Assembly: GCA_900318865.1 (NCBI GenBank)
Contig: ONMF01000003.1
Location: 62,001-126,000, forward strand
From: an uncultured Prevotellaceae bacterium
GTDB lineage: Bacteria; Bacteroidota; Bacteroidia; Bacteroidales; Muribaculaceae
Length of the DNA: 64,000 bases
Direction of reading: 5' to 3'
The translations under genes and the position numbers were made by a program. The notes under the pieces are model-generated. The model worked only from the letters and a program-made list of their open reading frames with translations. It was not told where the DNA came from and did no database searches. Shown one piece after another: positions 44,301-51,279 of the stretch (position 1 is the first letter of the stretch; each line of letters begins with the position of its first letter).

Positions 44301-44381
44301 GAGCGACTGTGCCGTGGCGTTCATGGCCAGCAGCAATGCCAGTCCTAAAAACGCAAAGGTTTTGCTCAGTTTGTTTCTCAT
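41352..44381 (-). CDS. Exported amidase-like protein with golvesin and FN3 domains (often annotated xanthan lyase)
   Basis: The ATG at 44381 (MRNKLSKTFAFLGLALLLAMNATAQ) gives a good signal peptide; ATGs at 44393 and 44408 are possible. The 1009 residues contain a split Amidase_3-like zinc site: His154 in AVWPSHGW, His480 in FCLHTDAG and Glu566 in LLMELLSHQ. A golvesin C-terminal-like beta domain is inserted at about 250-370 (WDVDMPEAGSFALYVSY, ADAIRVGGG). An FN3 domain (about 620-710) and a C-terminal domain follow. Although commonly named xanthan lyase, the amidase residues and operon point to cleavage of MurNAc-L-Ala bonds. It is the first gene of the 12-gene run. Confidence 0.8.
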   Translation of the reverse strand: MRNKLSKTFAFLGLALLLAMNATAQSLTEEQTARIQQVVASRLPAHMGIGALKVRSAVVDDDTITVDLSENFGDVPFTAASIEQLKKDIGQSLGAPYHSHDVKLLIAGADINNYFADFETSYKRSHAPFITELDPNRHYKSALDGNIIAVWPSHGWYFEPLLNRWEWQRARMFQTVEDMYTHSYVIPFLMPMLENAGAYVWDARERDTHNFGVVVDNDGGEAQKNYTEKNGKHKWETGKDAGFAYARPTYKNFENPFDEGTYRMVKTERDKKKLSTASWDVDMPEAGSFALYVSYKTVDKSVKDALYTVNSLNGTKTFKVDQTMAGGVWVYLGTFELQKGLNRAVVTLSNHSETKNGVVTADAIRVGGGLGNIERRVALPTEENRAIAAENGDEKYLGKDGVDYKWVGSGKHPWFHIGARYYLQWAGFPHEVYSTSTGINDYVDDYRSRGEWVNYLAGGSEVLPEQKGLNVPVDLSFCLHTDAGTTPDDEIVGTLLIYCTNDGKKQFGNYKNGTPRELSRQFADIVSTQVVGDIRKKYEPNWTRRGMWDKRYYEARVPEVPALLMELLSHQNFADMKYGLDPNFRFDVSRAIYKGMLKFIAKRDHRNYVVQPLPVNSFSIVPATSAGSYLLTWKPTADELSDNADAKRYIVCERVAGGGFKEVAVTPDPQYVVTITDHEVHSFRIIAMNDGGRSFPSETLSVGVAPDSKGTVMVVNGFTRVSAPDWVDGEKMAGFYDSKDHGVPYMEQINYLGAQHEFRRDLPWRDDDAPGFGACRSNHETEVIAGNTFDYPAMHGASLLKAGYSFVSSSVKAVEDGETSLHAFTAVDLILGKQKTTKNGRGVMPDRYTAWPEALQRALAAYTQAGGNVLVTGAYVATDIWDKPEPVQADIDFARQVLGYEYVDGRATLKGQVYTVPSLGAKVPDGKTYDFYNELNGKFYAVESPDAIRASDSQGATIMRYSENNIPAGIASDRGGYRTVVMGFPFETIKSSDQRHALMADIMKYLDNK

Positions 44382-44452
44382 ATTTTGTAGCATTCTATTG
44401 GTTTTCATTTTGTCAACGGCCACACCCGCCCAGGGCACAGCATATAACACTA

Positions 44453-44482
44453 CAAAAATAACACAAAAAATCCTAAAACAAA
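44453..44482 (-). promoter_or_regulatory. Promoter of the 12-gene salvage operon
   Basis: On the minus strand TTTG (44479-44482), an 18-base spacer, then TATTTTTG (44453-44460), ending 71 bases before the ATG at 44381. It matches the Bacteroidetes -33/-7 pattern and lies just past the terminator of the upstream kinase gene. Confidence 0.6.
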
Positions 44483-44505
44483 AGCCGTTTTCAAAGGAAA
44501 ACGGC
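44475..44505 (-). terminator. Terminator of the kinase paralog gene
   Basis: GCCGTTTT and AAAACGGC (44484-44491, 44498-44505) form an 8-bp stem with a six-base loop. On the minus strand it is followed by TTTTGTTTTA (44475-44483 region). It lies 62 bases after the kinase stop and partly overlaps the next promoter. Confidence 0.7.
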
Positions 44506-44567
44506 GAATTAAACATTATTTATGATTTAACCACAAAAATTCAGAATTACCACTTCCGGCCACTTGC

Positions 44568-45485
44568 TTATTTGGCTGTGCGGCCCAATTTGTCGCGCTC
44601 GCGCTCACGGCGGCTTTTCGGCACATCATCGGCAAGGGTGGCATGATAGGCCACCAGCCCGGGCATGGAGTTACGCACAATTTTCTTCACCGGCGCGCCA
44701 AACTCGGCCGCCACTTCCAGCAGCACCTCGCTGAAGGTGGTGGCCACCGAACCCACAAACGAAACGGGATAGCGCTGATAGTCGTACTGGCTGATGTTAC
44801 GCTCAAAAAAACGCTTGAACTCATTGCGCACCAGCAAGTGCACATACTCATTGTCGAGGTGCTCGCTCAGGAAGAACGAATAAGCCCGCAGGTTGCGGTT
44901 GGCCGACGCGTTGTTATAGACCGAGTCCATGATGTCGTCGGGCGTGACGCGGTATTTAGCAAAAAATTCATCGCGCAGGGCGGCCGGAGCTAAATCCTTC
45001 ATCACATCGCCCAAAAAAAGACGTCCCAGCGCAGCGCCACTGCCCTCATCGCCCAGGATAAACCCCAGCGAGCGCACATTTTTCACAATCGTGGCACCAT
45101 CGTAGAAGCACGAGTTGCTGCCTGTGCCCAGAATGCATGCCAGGCCGGCCTCGTGCACCAGCAGGCCGCGCGCGGCTCCCAGCAGGTCGCTCATCACGGT
45201 CACCGGAGTTTTGAACTGGGCCACCAGCGAGGCTTCCACTATCTTGTTTTTCTCAGGGCTGTTGCAACCGGCGCCGTAATAGTACACATGATTCCACCGG
45301 CGCTTGAAAAACGCCTCGGGAAGCTCCAAGCGGATGCTGTGGCTTATTTCACGGCGCGACTGGAAAAACGGGTTCATGCCGGTGGTGAAGGCGTGCTCAA
45401 GCATGGTGTTACCCTCCACCAGCGCCCACTCGGTGCGGGTACTGCTGCTCTCGGCTATTACGTTGATGACCTGATTGGCGTTCAT
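44568..45485 (-). CDS. BadF/BadG-type kinase paralog with altered phosphate-1 motif
   Basis: A 305-residue paralog of the MurK-like kinase at 28490. The second half of the active site is preserved (CILGTGSNSCFYDGA, ILGDEGSGAALGRL). However, the phosphate-1 loop reads VIAESSSTRTEWALVE instead of the usual D-x-G-S-T-K, so the catalytic or Mg-binding Asp is Glu and the Gly is Ser. A 20-residue basic tail (SRRERERDKLGRTAK) is absent from the paralog. It may be a kinase with changed specificity or a sugar-binding regulator. It is monocistronic, with its own promoter (45553) and terminator (44484), between the amidase block and the main operon. Confidence 0.83.
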   Translation of the reverse strand: MNANQVINVIAESSSTRTEWALVEGNTMLEHAFTTGMNPFFQSRREISHSIRLELPEAFFKRRWNHVYYYGAGCNSPEKNKIVEASLVAQFKTPVTVMSDLLGAARGLLVHEAGLACILGTGSNSCFYDGATIVKNVRSLGFILGDEGSGAALGRLFLGDVMKDLAPAALRDEFFAKYRVTPDDIMDSVYNNASANRNLRAYSFFLSEHLDNEYVHLLVRNEFKRFFERNISQYDYQRYPVSFVGSVATTFSEVLLEVAAEFGAPVKKIVRNSMPGLVAYHATLADDVPKSRRERERDKLGRTAK

Positions 45486-45552
45486 TGGCTCAAGATGGTT
45501 AATTAGTGTTCATGTGGGTTAACAAGTATGTAATATACCCCGATATAGAATG

Positions 45553-45584
45553 CAAAGTTAGCCACAAACCGACACATTATCAAA
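45553..45584 (-). promoter_or_regulatory. Promoter of the kinase paralog gene
   Basis: Minus-strand TTTG (45581-45584), a 20-base spacer, TAACTTTG (45553-45560): a near-consensus Bacteroidetes promoter, leaving a leader of about 60 bases before the ATG at 45485. The surrounding 280-base intergenic region is AT-rich and has no gene. Confidence 0.75.
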
Positions 45585-45684
45585 GTAAAATAGAATTCAG
45601 AGCCAACAATTACCACCAATTTAACATACAAAAATATTATTTAACACCGAGAGGTGTGTTATTCCTATTCCGGTCGATGAACAT

Positions 45685-45736
45685 CAACCGGTGCCGTACA
45701 TGAACAGCAATGGCTGCAAAAGTACGGCACCGGTTG
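45685..45736. repeat. Perfect 15-bp inverted repeat downstream of the T9SS amidase gene
   Basis: CAACCGGTGCCGTAC (45685-45699) and GTACGGCACCGGTTG (45722-45736) with a 22-base loop, 29 bases past the amidase stop. No T-run follows on either strand, so it is either a factor-assisted 3' end structure or an RNA-stabilising hairpin. Confidence 0.6.
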
Positions 45737-45765
45737 TTAAGAATCAGTAGTGCTGGAACTGGGCG

Positions 45766-48207
45766 TCAGCGCGCCACCATCACCTTGTGGGTGGATGTCA
45801 TGCCATTGGTGTAAACTCGCACCAAATACACGCCCGGGGTCACGCCACTCACGTTGATGAAGTTGGAACCGTTGCGCGCAACGGTTTGTCCGGCCGAGTT
45901 GATCAGCTCCATGCCCGTGACAAAGGAACCGGCCGATGCCACCACATAGTCCACTGCCGGATTGGGCCCAACCGTCACACCTGCCAGCGTGGTCTCGGAC
46001 ACACCTGTGCTGTGGTCTTTGAGCAGATTGTCCACGCGCATGGTGCCCTTGCGACCCATCTTGGTGGCGTTTTTCACCATCTTCATGCCGGTAAACGAAT
46101 AGTTCTCGTCGGCGGCAAGCACGTCTTTCAGATTGTCGACAACCACACGCTGCCATCCCACAAAGTCGATGACACCGAGGTCCACCCAGCGGTCGTCGGT
46201 GCCGGCCTCATTGGTGAGACGCGCATAGAAGTGATTGAAACTCATGTCGCCAAAGATGTGCAGCACCAACGCGTCGTTGCGGGTGAAGTGCTCTTCGCTT
46301 GCGGGGGCGTCAATCACCATCTCGTCGCCTTCGTTTTGGCCGGCAAACTCATAGGCCAGCTGCAGCGACTTGGAGCCAAACAACTTGGTGGAAGAGGCTG
46401 TGACTTTCACCGTCCCGACGGGTGTGTCGCCCTCGCCGGCAGCCAGCGCAAATCCCGTTGCGGCCTCAAAGGGCTCGACCACGGCCGGCGAGCCGGTGGT
46501 CTCAGCGGCATCAACGGCTGTGAAGTGGTACTCAATGGGCGCTTCGAGTTTCAGCCCCATGGTGTCTTTCATCTCCACATCCACCACCACACGGTAATCC
46601 TCACCCACCGTCAAGTCCTTGCTCAGCGGGAAGCGGAGGAAGCCATAGTCATCGCCTTCCTCGTTAAACTTGAGAGAGCGCTTGTTCCAGCCCACTTCAT
46701 TGCCGTCTTTGTCGATGACATGCATATAGTTGAACGCGTCGTAGGCTTCGATAAGCGAATCGGTGCGGAACTCCACATTGGCCGACTTGTAGTGCATCTG
46801 GGAGCCTTCACGGGGGAACATGGCCAGCTCAAAGATGTGATTGCGACTCTGCGTGTCGAATTGCAGCACAAAGTCCTCCACCATCTCGGTGCCACCGCCG
46901 TGCTTGGCGCTCTTGCCGATGGTGACGGTGTAGCGGGTGTCGACTTGATAAGCGTCGTTGGGAGTGAAGGTCATGCGATAGTTGGCATCCTCCCACTGGA
47001 TAGTGCCTTCCACCGGCGGATCGATGGTGAAGGCCTGTTCCACGCTCTCGGTATCCATATCCCAGTTGAACTCGAACTTGAGCGGCTCATTGCAGCGCAC
47101 AGGGGCATCGCCTTCCTCCCACACGGGGCTGTAGTTCACCACTTCGGGGGGCGTGTTCCGCTGGCGCTTGAGGTCGAAGTTCTGATAGGTTTTGGCATTG
47201 GCATTCACCACCACCTCGGCGCTCTTGCCGAAATAGTCGGGGTGACTCACCTCCACGGTGTAGGTGCCGGGAGCCACATATTTGAATAGATAAATGCCGT
47301 TACGCAAATTGTCGGTCGTGTACTCGTCCACCACATTGCCGCCGGAGTCCAACAGACGCACCAGCGCCCCGTTCACCGGCACGCGCTTGTCGGCACCTAT
47401 CATGGTTCTGATGTCGGTGCGGAGCAGCCTGTCGTCGCGAATGGTGCCGGTCACCAGGCCCTCACCGAAGAGGTCGAGCCTTCCGAAGTAGTCATCGGCT
47501 CCGAGCGAGAAGCTGAATCCCTCCACCCAGCAGTACTCATGGTTGAGGAGGCGGTAAGCCTCGGGATAGTAATCGTGGAAAGAACCTTCATCGAGGATGG
47601 CGGCAATGCGGTTGCCGCGAAGCACGCCGTAGCCCTGTGTGCCCCATCCGGGCTGGAACGACCAGTCGCCCCATTCCTGATACTTGTCCTGCGACCACAC
47701 GGTGCTCTTGTTGTCGATGATATAGGGCGCCAGTTTCGACAGCAGCAGCATGGAGTTGGGATTTTCGGGCTGGTTGGTATAACCGCGGTAGAATCCCATC
47801 GGGAAGTTGACGGCGTAAGCCTCACCGTGGCCACTGGCATTGCTGTGGATGGAGTAGAACACGTCGGCGCCGCTGGAGTTGCTCAGCGCCACGATGGTGC
47901 TCAGCGGCAGGTCGTCGGCCGTGGTGTTTTTGATACGCGATATGCTGGTCTTGTATCCTTTCTTGCGCAGGATTTCTTGCAAAGCGAAACCTTTCCACAG
48001 GTTGGAGTTCGACTCCCAGAAGCCCAGTGTGTCGCCCTGCGTAAAGGGAGGAATCACCACGTTGCGGTCGTCACTGTCATGACCGCCGTGGCCGGGATTG
48101 ATGAAGACGTGCGGCTGATTTTGTGCCATGCTCACGCTGAAAACTGCGGCAAGCAGCATTCCTGCAAGGGTTGTAATAATCTTTTTCATAGTAATGGCAG
48201 TTTTCAT
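45766..48207 (-). CDS. N-acetylmuramoyl-L-alanine amidase with Ig-like domains and T9SS sorting tail
   Basis: An 813-residue exported amidase. The signal peptide is MKKIITTLAGMLLAAVFSVSMAQ (start at 48207, or 48189 if the second Met is used). The Amidase_3 domain (about 33-250) has all zinc/catalytic residues: His40 in INPGHGGHD, Glu65 in FWESNSN, His121 in SIHSNA and Glu207 in ILDEGSF. A carboxypeptidase-regulatory-like domain (about 255-350, GTYTVEVSHPDYF) and Big_5-type Ig domains follow. The C-terminus has a T9SS type A sorting domain (VTVGPNPAVDYV ... GVYLVRVYTNG ... HKVMVAR). It should be surface-bound or secreted and cut stem peptides from MurNAc. Confidence 0.92.
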   Translation of the reverse strand: MKTAITMKKIITTLAGMLLAAVFSVSMAQNQPHVFINPGHGGHDSDDRNVVIPPFTQGDTLGFWESNSNLWKGFALQEILRKKGYKTSISRIKNTTADDLPLSTIVALSNSSGADVFYSIHSNASGHGEAYAVNFPMGFYRGYTNQPENPNSMLLLSKLAPYIIDNKSTVWSQDKYQEWGDWSFQPGWGTQGYGVLRGNRIAAILDEGSFHDYYPEAYRLLNHEYCWVEGFSFSLGADDYFGRLDLFGEGLVTGTIRDDRLLRTDIRTMIGADKRVPVNGALVRLLDSGGNVVDEYTTDNLRNGIYLFKYVAPGTYTVEVSHPDYFGKSAEVVVNANAKTYQNFDLKRQRNTPPEVVNYSPVWEEGDAPVRCNEPLKFEFNWDMDTESVEQAFTIDPPVEGTIQWEDANYRMTFTPNDAYQVDTRYTVTIGKSAKHGGGTEMVEDFVLQFDTQSRNHIFELAMFPREGSQMHYKSANVEFRTDSLIEAYDAFNYMHVIDKDGNEVGWNKRSLKFNEEGDDYGFLRFPLSKDLTVGEDYRVVVDVEMKDTMGLKLEAPIEYHFTAVDAAETTGSPAVVEPFEAATGFALAAGEGDTPVGTVKVTASSTKLFGSKSLQLAYEFAGQNEGDEMVIDAPASEEHFTRNDALVLHIFGDMSFNHFYARLTNEAGTDDRWVDLGVIDFVGWQRVVVDNLKDVLAADENYSFTGMKMVKNATKMGRKGTMRVDNLLKDHSTGVSETTLAGVTVGPNPAVDYVVASAGSFVTGMELINSAGQTVARNGSNFINVSGVTPGVYLVRVYTNGMTSTHKVMVAR

Positions 48208-48212
48208 GGGAG

Positions 48213-49103
48213 TTATTCGTCAATTTGAATTCGCATTTCGGTGAGCAACCCGTCGATGGTGGTGTAAACGATGCGGCCACCGCCGGCGGTGGGCTGCATG
48301 GTCATCGACGACGGGCGTGTGAGCTCGGCCTTGAATGTGCCGTCGGCTTTCAGCAGCACAATCTGCGACGAGGTGAACTGGCGGCCGTCGTCGGTAGTGT
48401 GCTGAGCCACAAGGTAATTGTTGTCGTACCAGCTGGGCATCTCATACCGTCCCAGCATGGCAAGCACCTGGCCGCGCAGGTCTATCACCACAATGCCGGT
48501 TTCGGCGGCCACAAAGGCCACGCGCTTGCCGTCGGGCGACAAAGTGGGCCACAGATAGCCTGCCCACGAGTCGACGGGCGAGAACACACGGTCCTGTCCG
48601 TTGACGGTGACATAGACTTTGCTGCCCTGCGTCCACACGGCCGTTCCTATCGATGCGCTCGAAGCATAGCTGCGGGCGGCCGATTTCAGAGCGGCACCGC
48701 GGGTGGCCGCAGCCGGGCGCACGGCGCCGTGCTGCGCGTCGAGCACCACACGTTTCTGGCGTGTTACGGGGTCATAGGCGTGACCTGTGCGATAAAGCAA
48801 GTGGTCTTTGCCAGCCTGCTGGGTGACATAGTACACCTGGCCGTCACCGCCAAAGAAAGCATCGTTTCCGGCCACATAATCGTCGGTGACACGGGTCACC
48901 ACGTTGTCGGCAAAGTCATAGACTTTGAGCGAGCCACCGTCGCTTGAGAACAGCAGTCGCGAGCCGTCACTGTTGAGCACAGGATAATAGGCCGGTCCTT
49001 CCACGCCTTGAAGCAGGCGTGTAGTAGACTGCACGGTCACCATCTGGGCACCGGCTGTCATGGCACTCAATCCCAAGAGTGTAGAAAGTAATAAGTTTTT
49101 CAT
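48213..49103 (-). CDS. Exported beta-propeller protein (TolB/PD40-like), copy 1
   Basis: A 296-residue protein with a signal peptide (MKNLLLSTLLGLSAMTAGAQ). It has repeated short beta blades of the PD40/TolB type, for example YYPVLNSDGSRLLFSSDGG, VYDFADNVVTRVTDD, GYLWPTLSPDGKRVAFVAAET and GGRIVYTTIDGL. I recognise no enzyme motif. It precedes the T9SS amidase by five bases, and the same propeller-amidase order is repeated upstream (50201 and 49173). The two propellers share NGxLLYR/DHLLYRTGxxYDP, QHG.V.P.A and GYLW.(T/Q)(L/V)SP, so the pair duplicated as a unit. A role as amidase partner, inhibitor or wall-ligand sensor is inference. Confidence 0.75.
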   Translation of the reverse strand: MKNLLLSTLLGLSAMTAGAQMVTVQSTTRLLQGVEGPAYYPVLNSDGSRLLFSSDGGSLKVYDFADNVVTRVTDDYVAGNDAFFGGDGQVYYVTQQAGKDHLLYRTGHAYDPVTRQKRVVLDAQHGAVRPAAATRGAALKSAARSYASSASIGTAVWTQGSKVYVTVNGQDRVFSPVDSWAGYLWPTLSPDGKRVAFVAAETGIVVIDLRGQVLAMLGRYEMPSWYDNNYLVAQHTTDDGRQFTSSQIVLLKADGTFKAELTRPSSMTMQPTAGGGRIVYTTIDGLLTEMRIQIDE

Positions 49104-49172
49104 CTATTTATATTTGTTTTTAGGTTAATGTCTATAGGGGCTCATCGGTAATCAAGGTGTCCAGTCGGTTCT

Positions 49173-50204
49173 TCACCGCCGCGCGGCCGCGATTTCGAAA
49201 TTGCAGTAGGTCGACTGGTTGGCACGCACTTCGACTTCGCTCTCGGCATCGGCACCTTCCACGCGCACACGATAGCGCCCCGGCTTCAGTCCTTCGAACC
49301 AGTAGAAGCCATTGTTCAGGTTGTCGATGCGGTACTGGCCTACGGTGCGACCTTTGGCATTGAGCAGAGTCACGGTCAGCTTGTTGGCCGGCTGCAGCAA
49401 ATCCTTGTCAAAAGCCTTGTAAGTGGTGTCGGTGCGCTCGCACTGGTAGCGCACCAGCCCTGCCACCACGCCGGTTTTTCCCTTGCCGCTGCGGCCGAAG
49501 TACTCGTCAATGGCCAGCGACTGGTTCCAGCCCTCCATGTGGCAGAAATCGGTGTTGAGCTTGCGGCATCGCTCGGGCACATAATCAAAAAACGACCCTT
49601 CGCACAACATGCCTGGCAGCTTGTTGTAGCGCAGCACGCCCAGGCCGGTTTTGTAGCCCCAGTTGCGATAGAACGACCAGTCGCCCCAGTCCTTGGGCGG
49701 GTGGGTCCACACGGTGGCCTGGTTGGCCTGCAGATGCTTTTTCACAGCGCGGGCGATGCTGTCGCTGCCCTCGACCACGGGCTCGCCATTATAGCCACGG
49801 TAGAGCGACAGGGTGTAGTTCAACCGGGCAGGTATGCCGGTGGCATTGCTGTGAACGGCAAAAAACAAATCGGCGCCGCTGTTGGCCGCCAATGCCACAA
49901 TCTCATAGAGGTCCAGGTCATCGTCGCTGGTGTTGCCCACGCGCGTGGTGCCCACTTCGTAGCCTTTTTCCTCGAGATAGCGCTTCAGGGCGCTGCCGGT
50001 GGCCAAATTTGAGTCGCTCTCATAATACGTCACGGTGTCGCCCACGGTCCACAGGTAGAAAGGCGTGGGGCGGTCGTTGCTGTCGTGCCCGCCATGGCCG
50101 GGGTTGATAAACACACGCGGGTTGTCCTTGGCCGATGCGCACAGCGCTGTCAGCAACAGCACAGATAGGATAAAAACACTTCGTTTCATGGTGCCAAAAG
50201 TCAT
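49173..50204 (-). CDS. N-acetylmuramoyl-L-alanine amidase with C-terminal prealbumin-like domain
   Basis: A 343-residue exported Amidase_3 enzyme. The ATG at 50204 overlaps the propeller stop as ATGA; the ATG at 50189 (MKRSVFILSVLLLTALCASA) is an alternative and gives a standard signal peptide. Zinc and catalytic residues are His37 in INPGHGGHD, Glu62 in YYESDSN, His118 in AVHSNA and Glu202 in LCEGSF. A small carboxypeptidase-regulatory/prealbumin-like beta domain (about 250-343, NGFYWFEGLKPGRYRVRVEG) ends the protein. It is a close relative of the first 350 residues of the amidase at 45766 but has no Ig domains or T9SS tail, so it is likely periplasmic. Confidence 0.9.
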   Translation of the reverse strand: MTFGTMKRSVFILSVLLLTALCASAKDNPRVFINPGHGGHDSNDRPTPFYLWTVGDTVTYYESDSNLATGSALKRYLEEKGYEVGTTRVGNTSDDDLDLYEIVALAANSGADLFFAVHSNATGIPARLNYTLSLYRGYNGEPVVEGSDSIARAVKKHLQANQATVWTHPPKDWGDWSFYRNWGYKTGLGVLRYNKLPGMLCEGSFFDYVPERCRKLNTDFCHMEGWNQSLAIDEYFGRSGKGKTGVVAGLVRYQCERTDTTYKAFDKDLLQPANKLTVTLLNAKGRTVGQYRIDNLNNGFYWFEGLKPGRYRVRVEGADAESEVEVRANQSTYCNFEIAAARR

Positions 50205-51079
50205 TCAAGGGTTATGGTCATTAGTTTCACTGTGCCGCTCTTGGTAGTGAAGAGTATGCGGCCATCGGCCGTGACCGAGGGCTGGATGCAGCCTTCTTCA
50301 TCGGTGAGGGTCACCCGGCTGCCACCGTCGGCGGAAAGCAGGATGATGCCCGAGCGCATGTCGCGCTGAACATTGCCGTTGTTGCCCATGGCCACGATGT
50401 GGTCGTTATCGAACCACGACGGCATCAAACACTTCTCCAGGCGGTGGAGCACACGGCCTTGCATATCGCACACATACAGTCCGCGGCCGGCAGCCTCAAA
50501 CAGCACCTTGTCGCCCGCCGGCGACACCTGTGCCCACAAGTAGCCGGCGCACTCCCCGGCGGGCTGGCACACCACGGGCCGTCCCTGGGCCACGATGTGC
50601 AGCCATGAGCCGCGCGTGAAGGCGTAGGGCGCCACGCGCTTGGCGCTGCGATAGGACTTCTTCTCGCCCTCAATCACCACGTCGGCTCCAGCCCTGACGG
50701 GTAGTACCTGCCCGTGCTGAGCCTTGAGCACCTGCCGGTGGCGCCCGGTCGCCGGGTCGTAGCACCGGCCCGAGCGATAGAGCAAGCCATTGGAGCGCCG
50801 CTGCTGTGCCACGTAATAGACACGTCCCGATGCATCCATGCGGGCATCAAAGCCCGGGTAGCCTTTGTCGGCCACTACGGTTTTCTCGCCGGTGGAGAGA
50901 TTGAGCAATGTGAGCACGGTCGACTCGGTGTTGGAGTAGAGCAGCCAGCGCCCGTCATCACTCATTTGCGGGAAATAAGCCGCACTGTCGACCAGCGTGG
51001 TGGTCGACACCACACGCTGTGCTTGCAGGCTCACTGCCACGAGTGAAATTGTCAAAAAAAACAAGATTTTATTCTTCAT
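50201..51079 (-). CDS. Exported beta-propeller protein (TolB/PD40-like), copy 2
   Basis: A 292-residue paralog of the propeller at 48213. It has a signal peptide (ILFFLTISLVAVSLQAQ) and blades such as YFPQMSDDGRWLLYSNTES, RVYYVAQQRRSNGLLYRSG, GYLWAQVSPAGDKVLFEAAG and DGRILFTTKSG. No catalytic motif is seen. It is the first gene of a four-gene block (propeller, amidase, propeller, amidase) transcribed from a promoter at 51118, divergent from pepD. Translational overlap with the amidase that follows supports stoichiometric production of the two proteins. Confidence 0.75.
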   Translation of the reverse strand: MKNKILFFLTISLVAVSLQAQRVVSTTTLVDSAAYFPQMSDDGRWLLYSNTESTVLTLLNLSTGEKTVVADKGYPGFDARMDASGRVYYVAQQRRSNGLLYRSGRCYDPATGRHRQVLKAQHGQVLPVRAGADVVIEGEKKSYRSAKRVAPYAFTRGSWLHIVAQGRPVVCQPAGECAGYLWAQVSPAGDKVLFEAAGRGLYVCDMQGRVLHRLEKCLMPSWFDNDHIVAMGNNGNVQRDMRSGIILLSADGGSRVTLTDEEGCIQPSVTADGRILFTTKSGTVKLMTITLE

Positions 51080-51117
51080 AGCAATCCGGTTTGTTTCGGT
51101 TTACGCAATAGTTATCG

Positions 51118-51125
51118 CAAATATA
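51118..51125 (-). promoter_or_regulatory. -7 box of the propeller-amidase block
   Basis: Minus-strand TATATTTG fits TAnnTTTG, 38 bases before the ATG at 51079. No -33 box was found. Confidence 0.5.
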
Positions 51126-51241
51126 CCAAAATTTAATGAATAACTATCGATTTTTAGATTTTTTTGCACTCCGGCGTCGCACAACCGGCACTTCCACGGG
51201 CAAAAAATGAAGTACCGTGCCATAAATCCGAAAAGTTTCAG

Positions 51242-51249
51242 TAAATTTG
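51242..51249 (+). promoter_or_regulatory. -7 box of the dipeptidase gene
   Basis: TAAATTTG fits TAnnTTTG, 30 bases before the chosen ATG at 51280. The 200-base gap to 51079 therefore holds divergent promoters. Confidence 0.5.
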
Positions 51250-51279
51250 CCTTGTTATAACCAATCAACTGATGAAACC

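Noticed and set aside
41352..44381. Xanthan lyase function for the large golvesin protein
   Set aside because: No polysaccharide lyase motif is visible; conserved residues and operon context fit an amidase.
45717..45724. Minus-strand TACTTTTG as a promoter
   Set aside because: It overlaps the loop and right arm of an inverted repeat and lacks a -33 box or a gene at a sensible distance.
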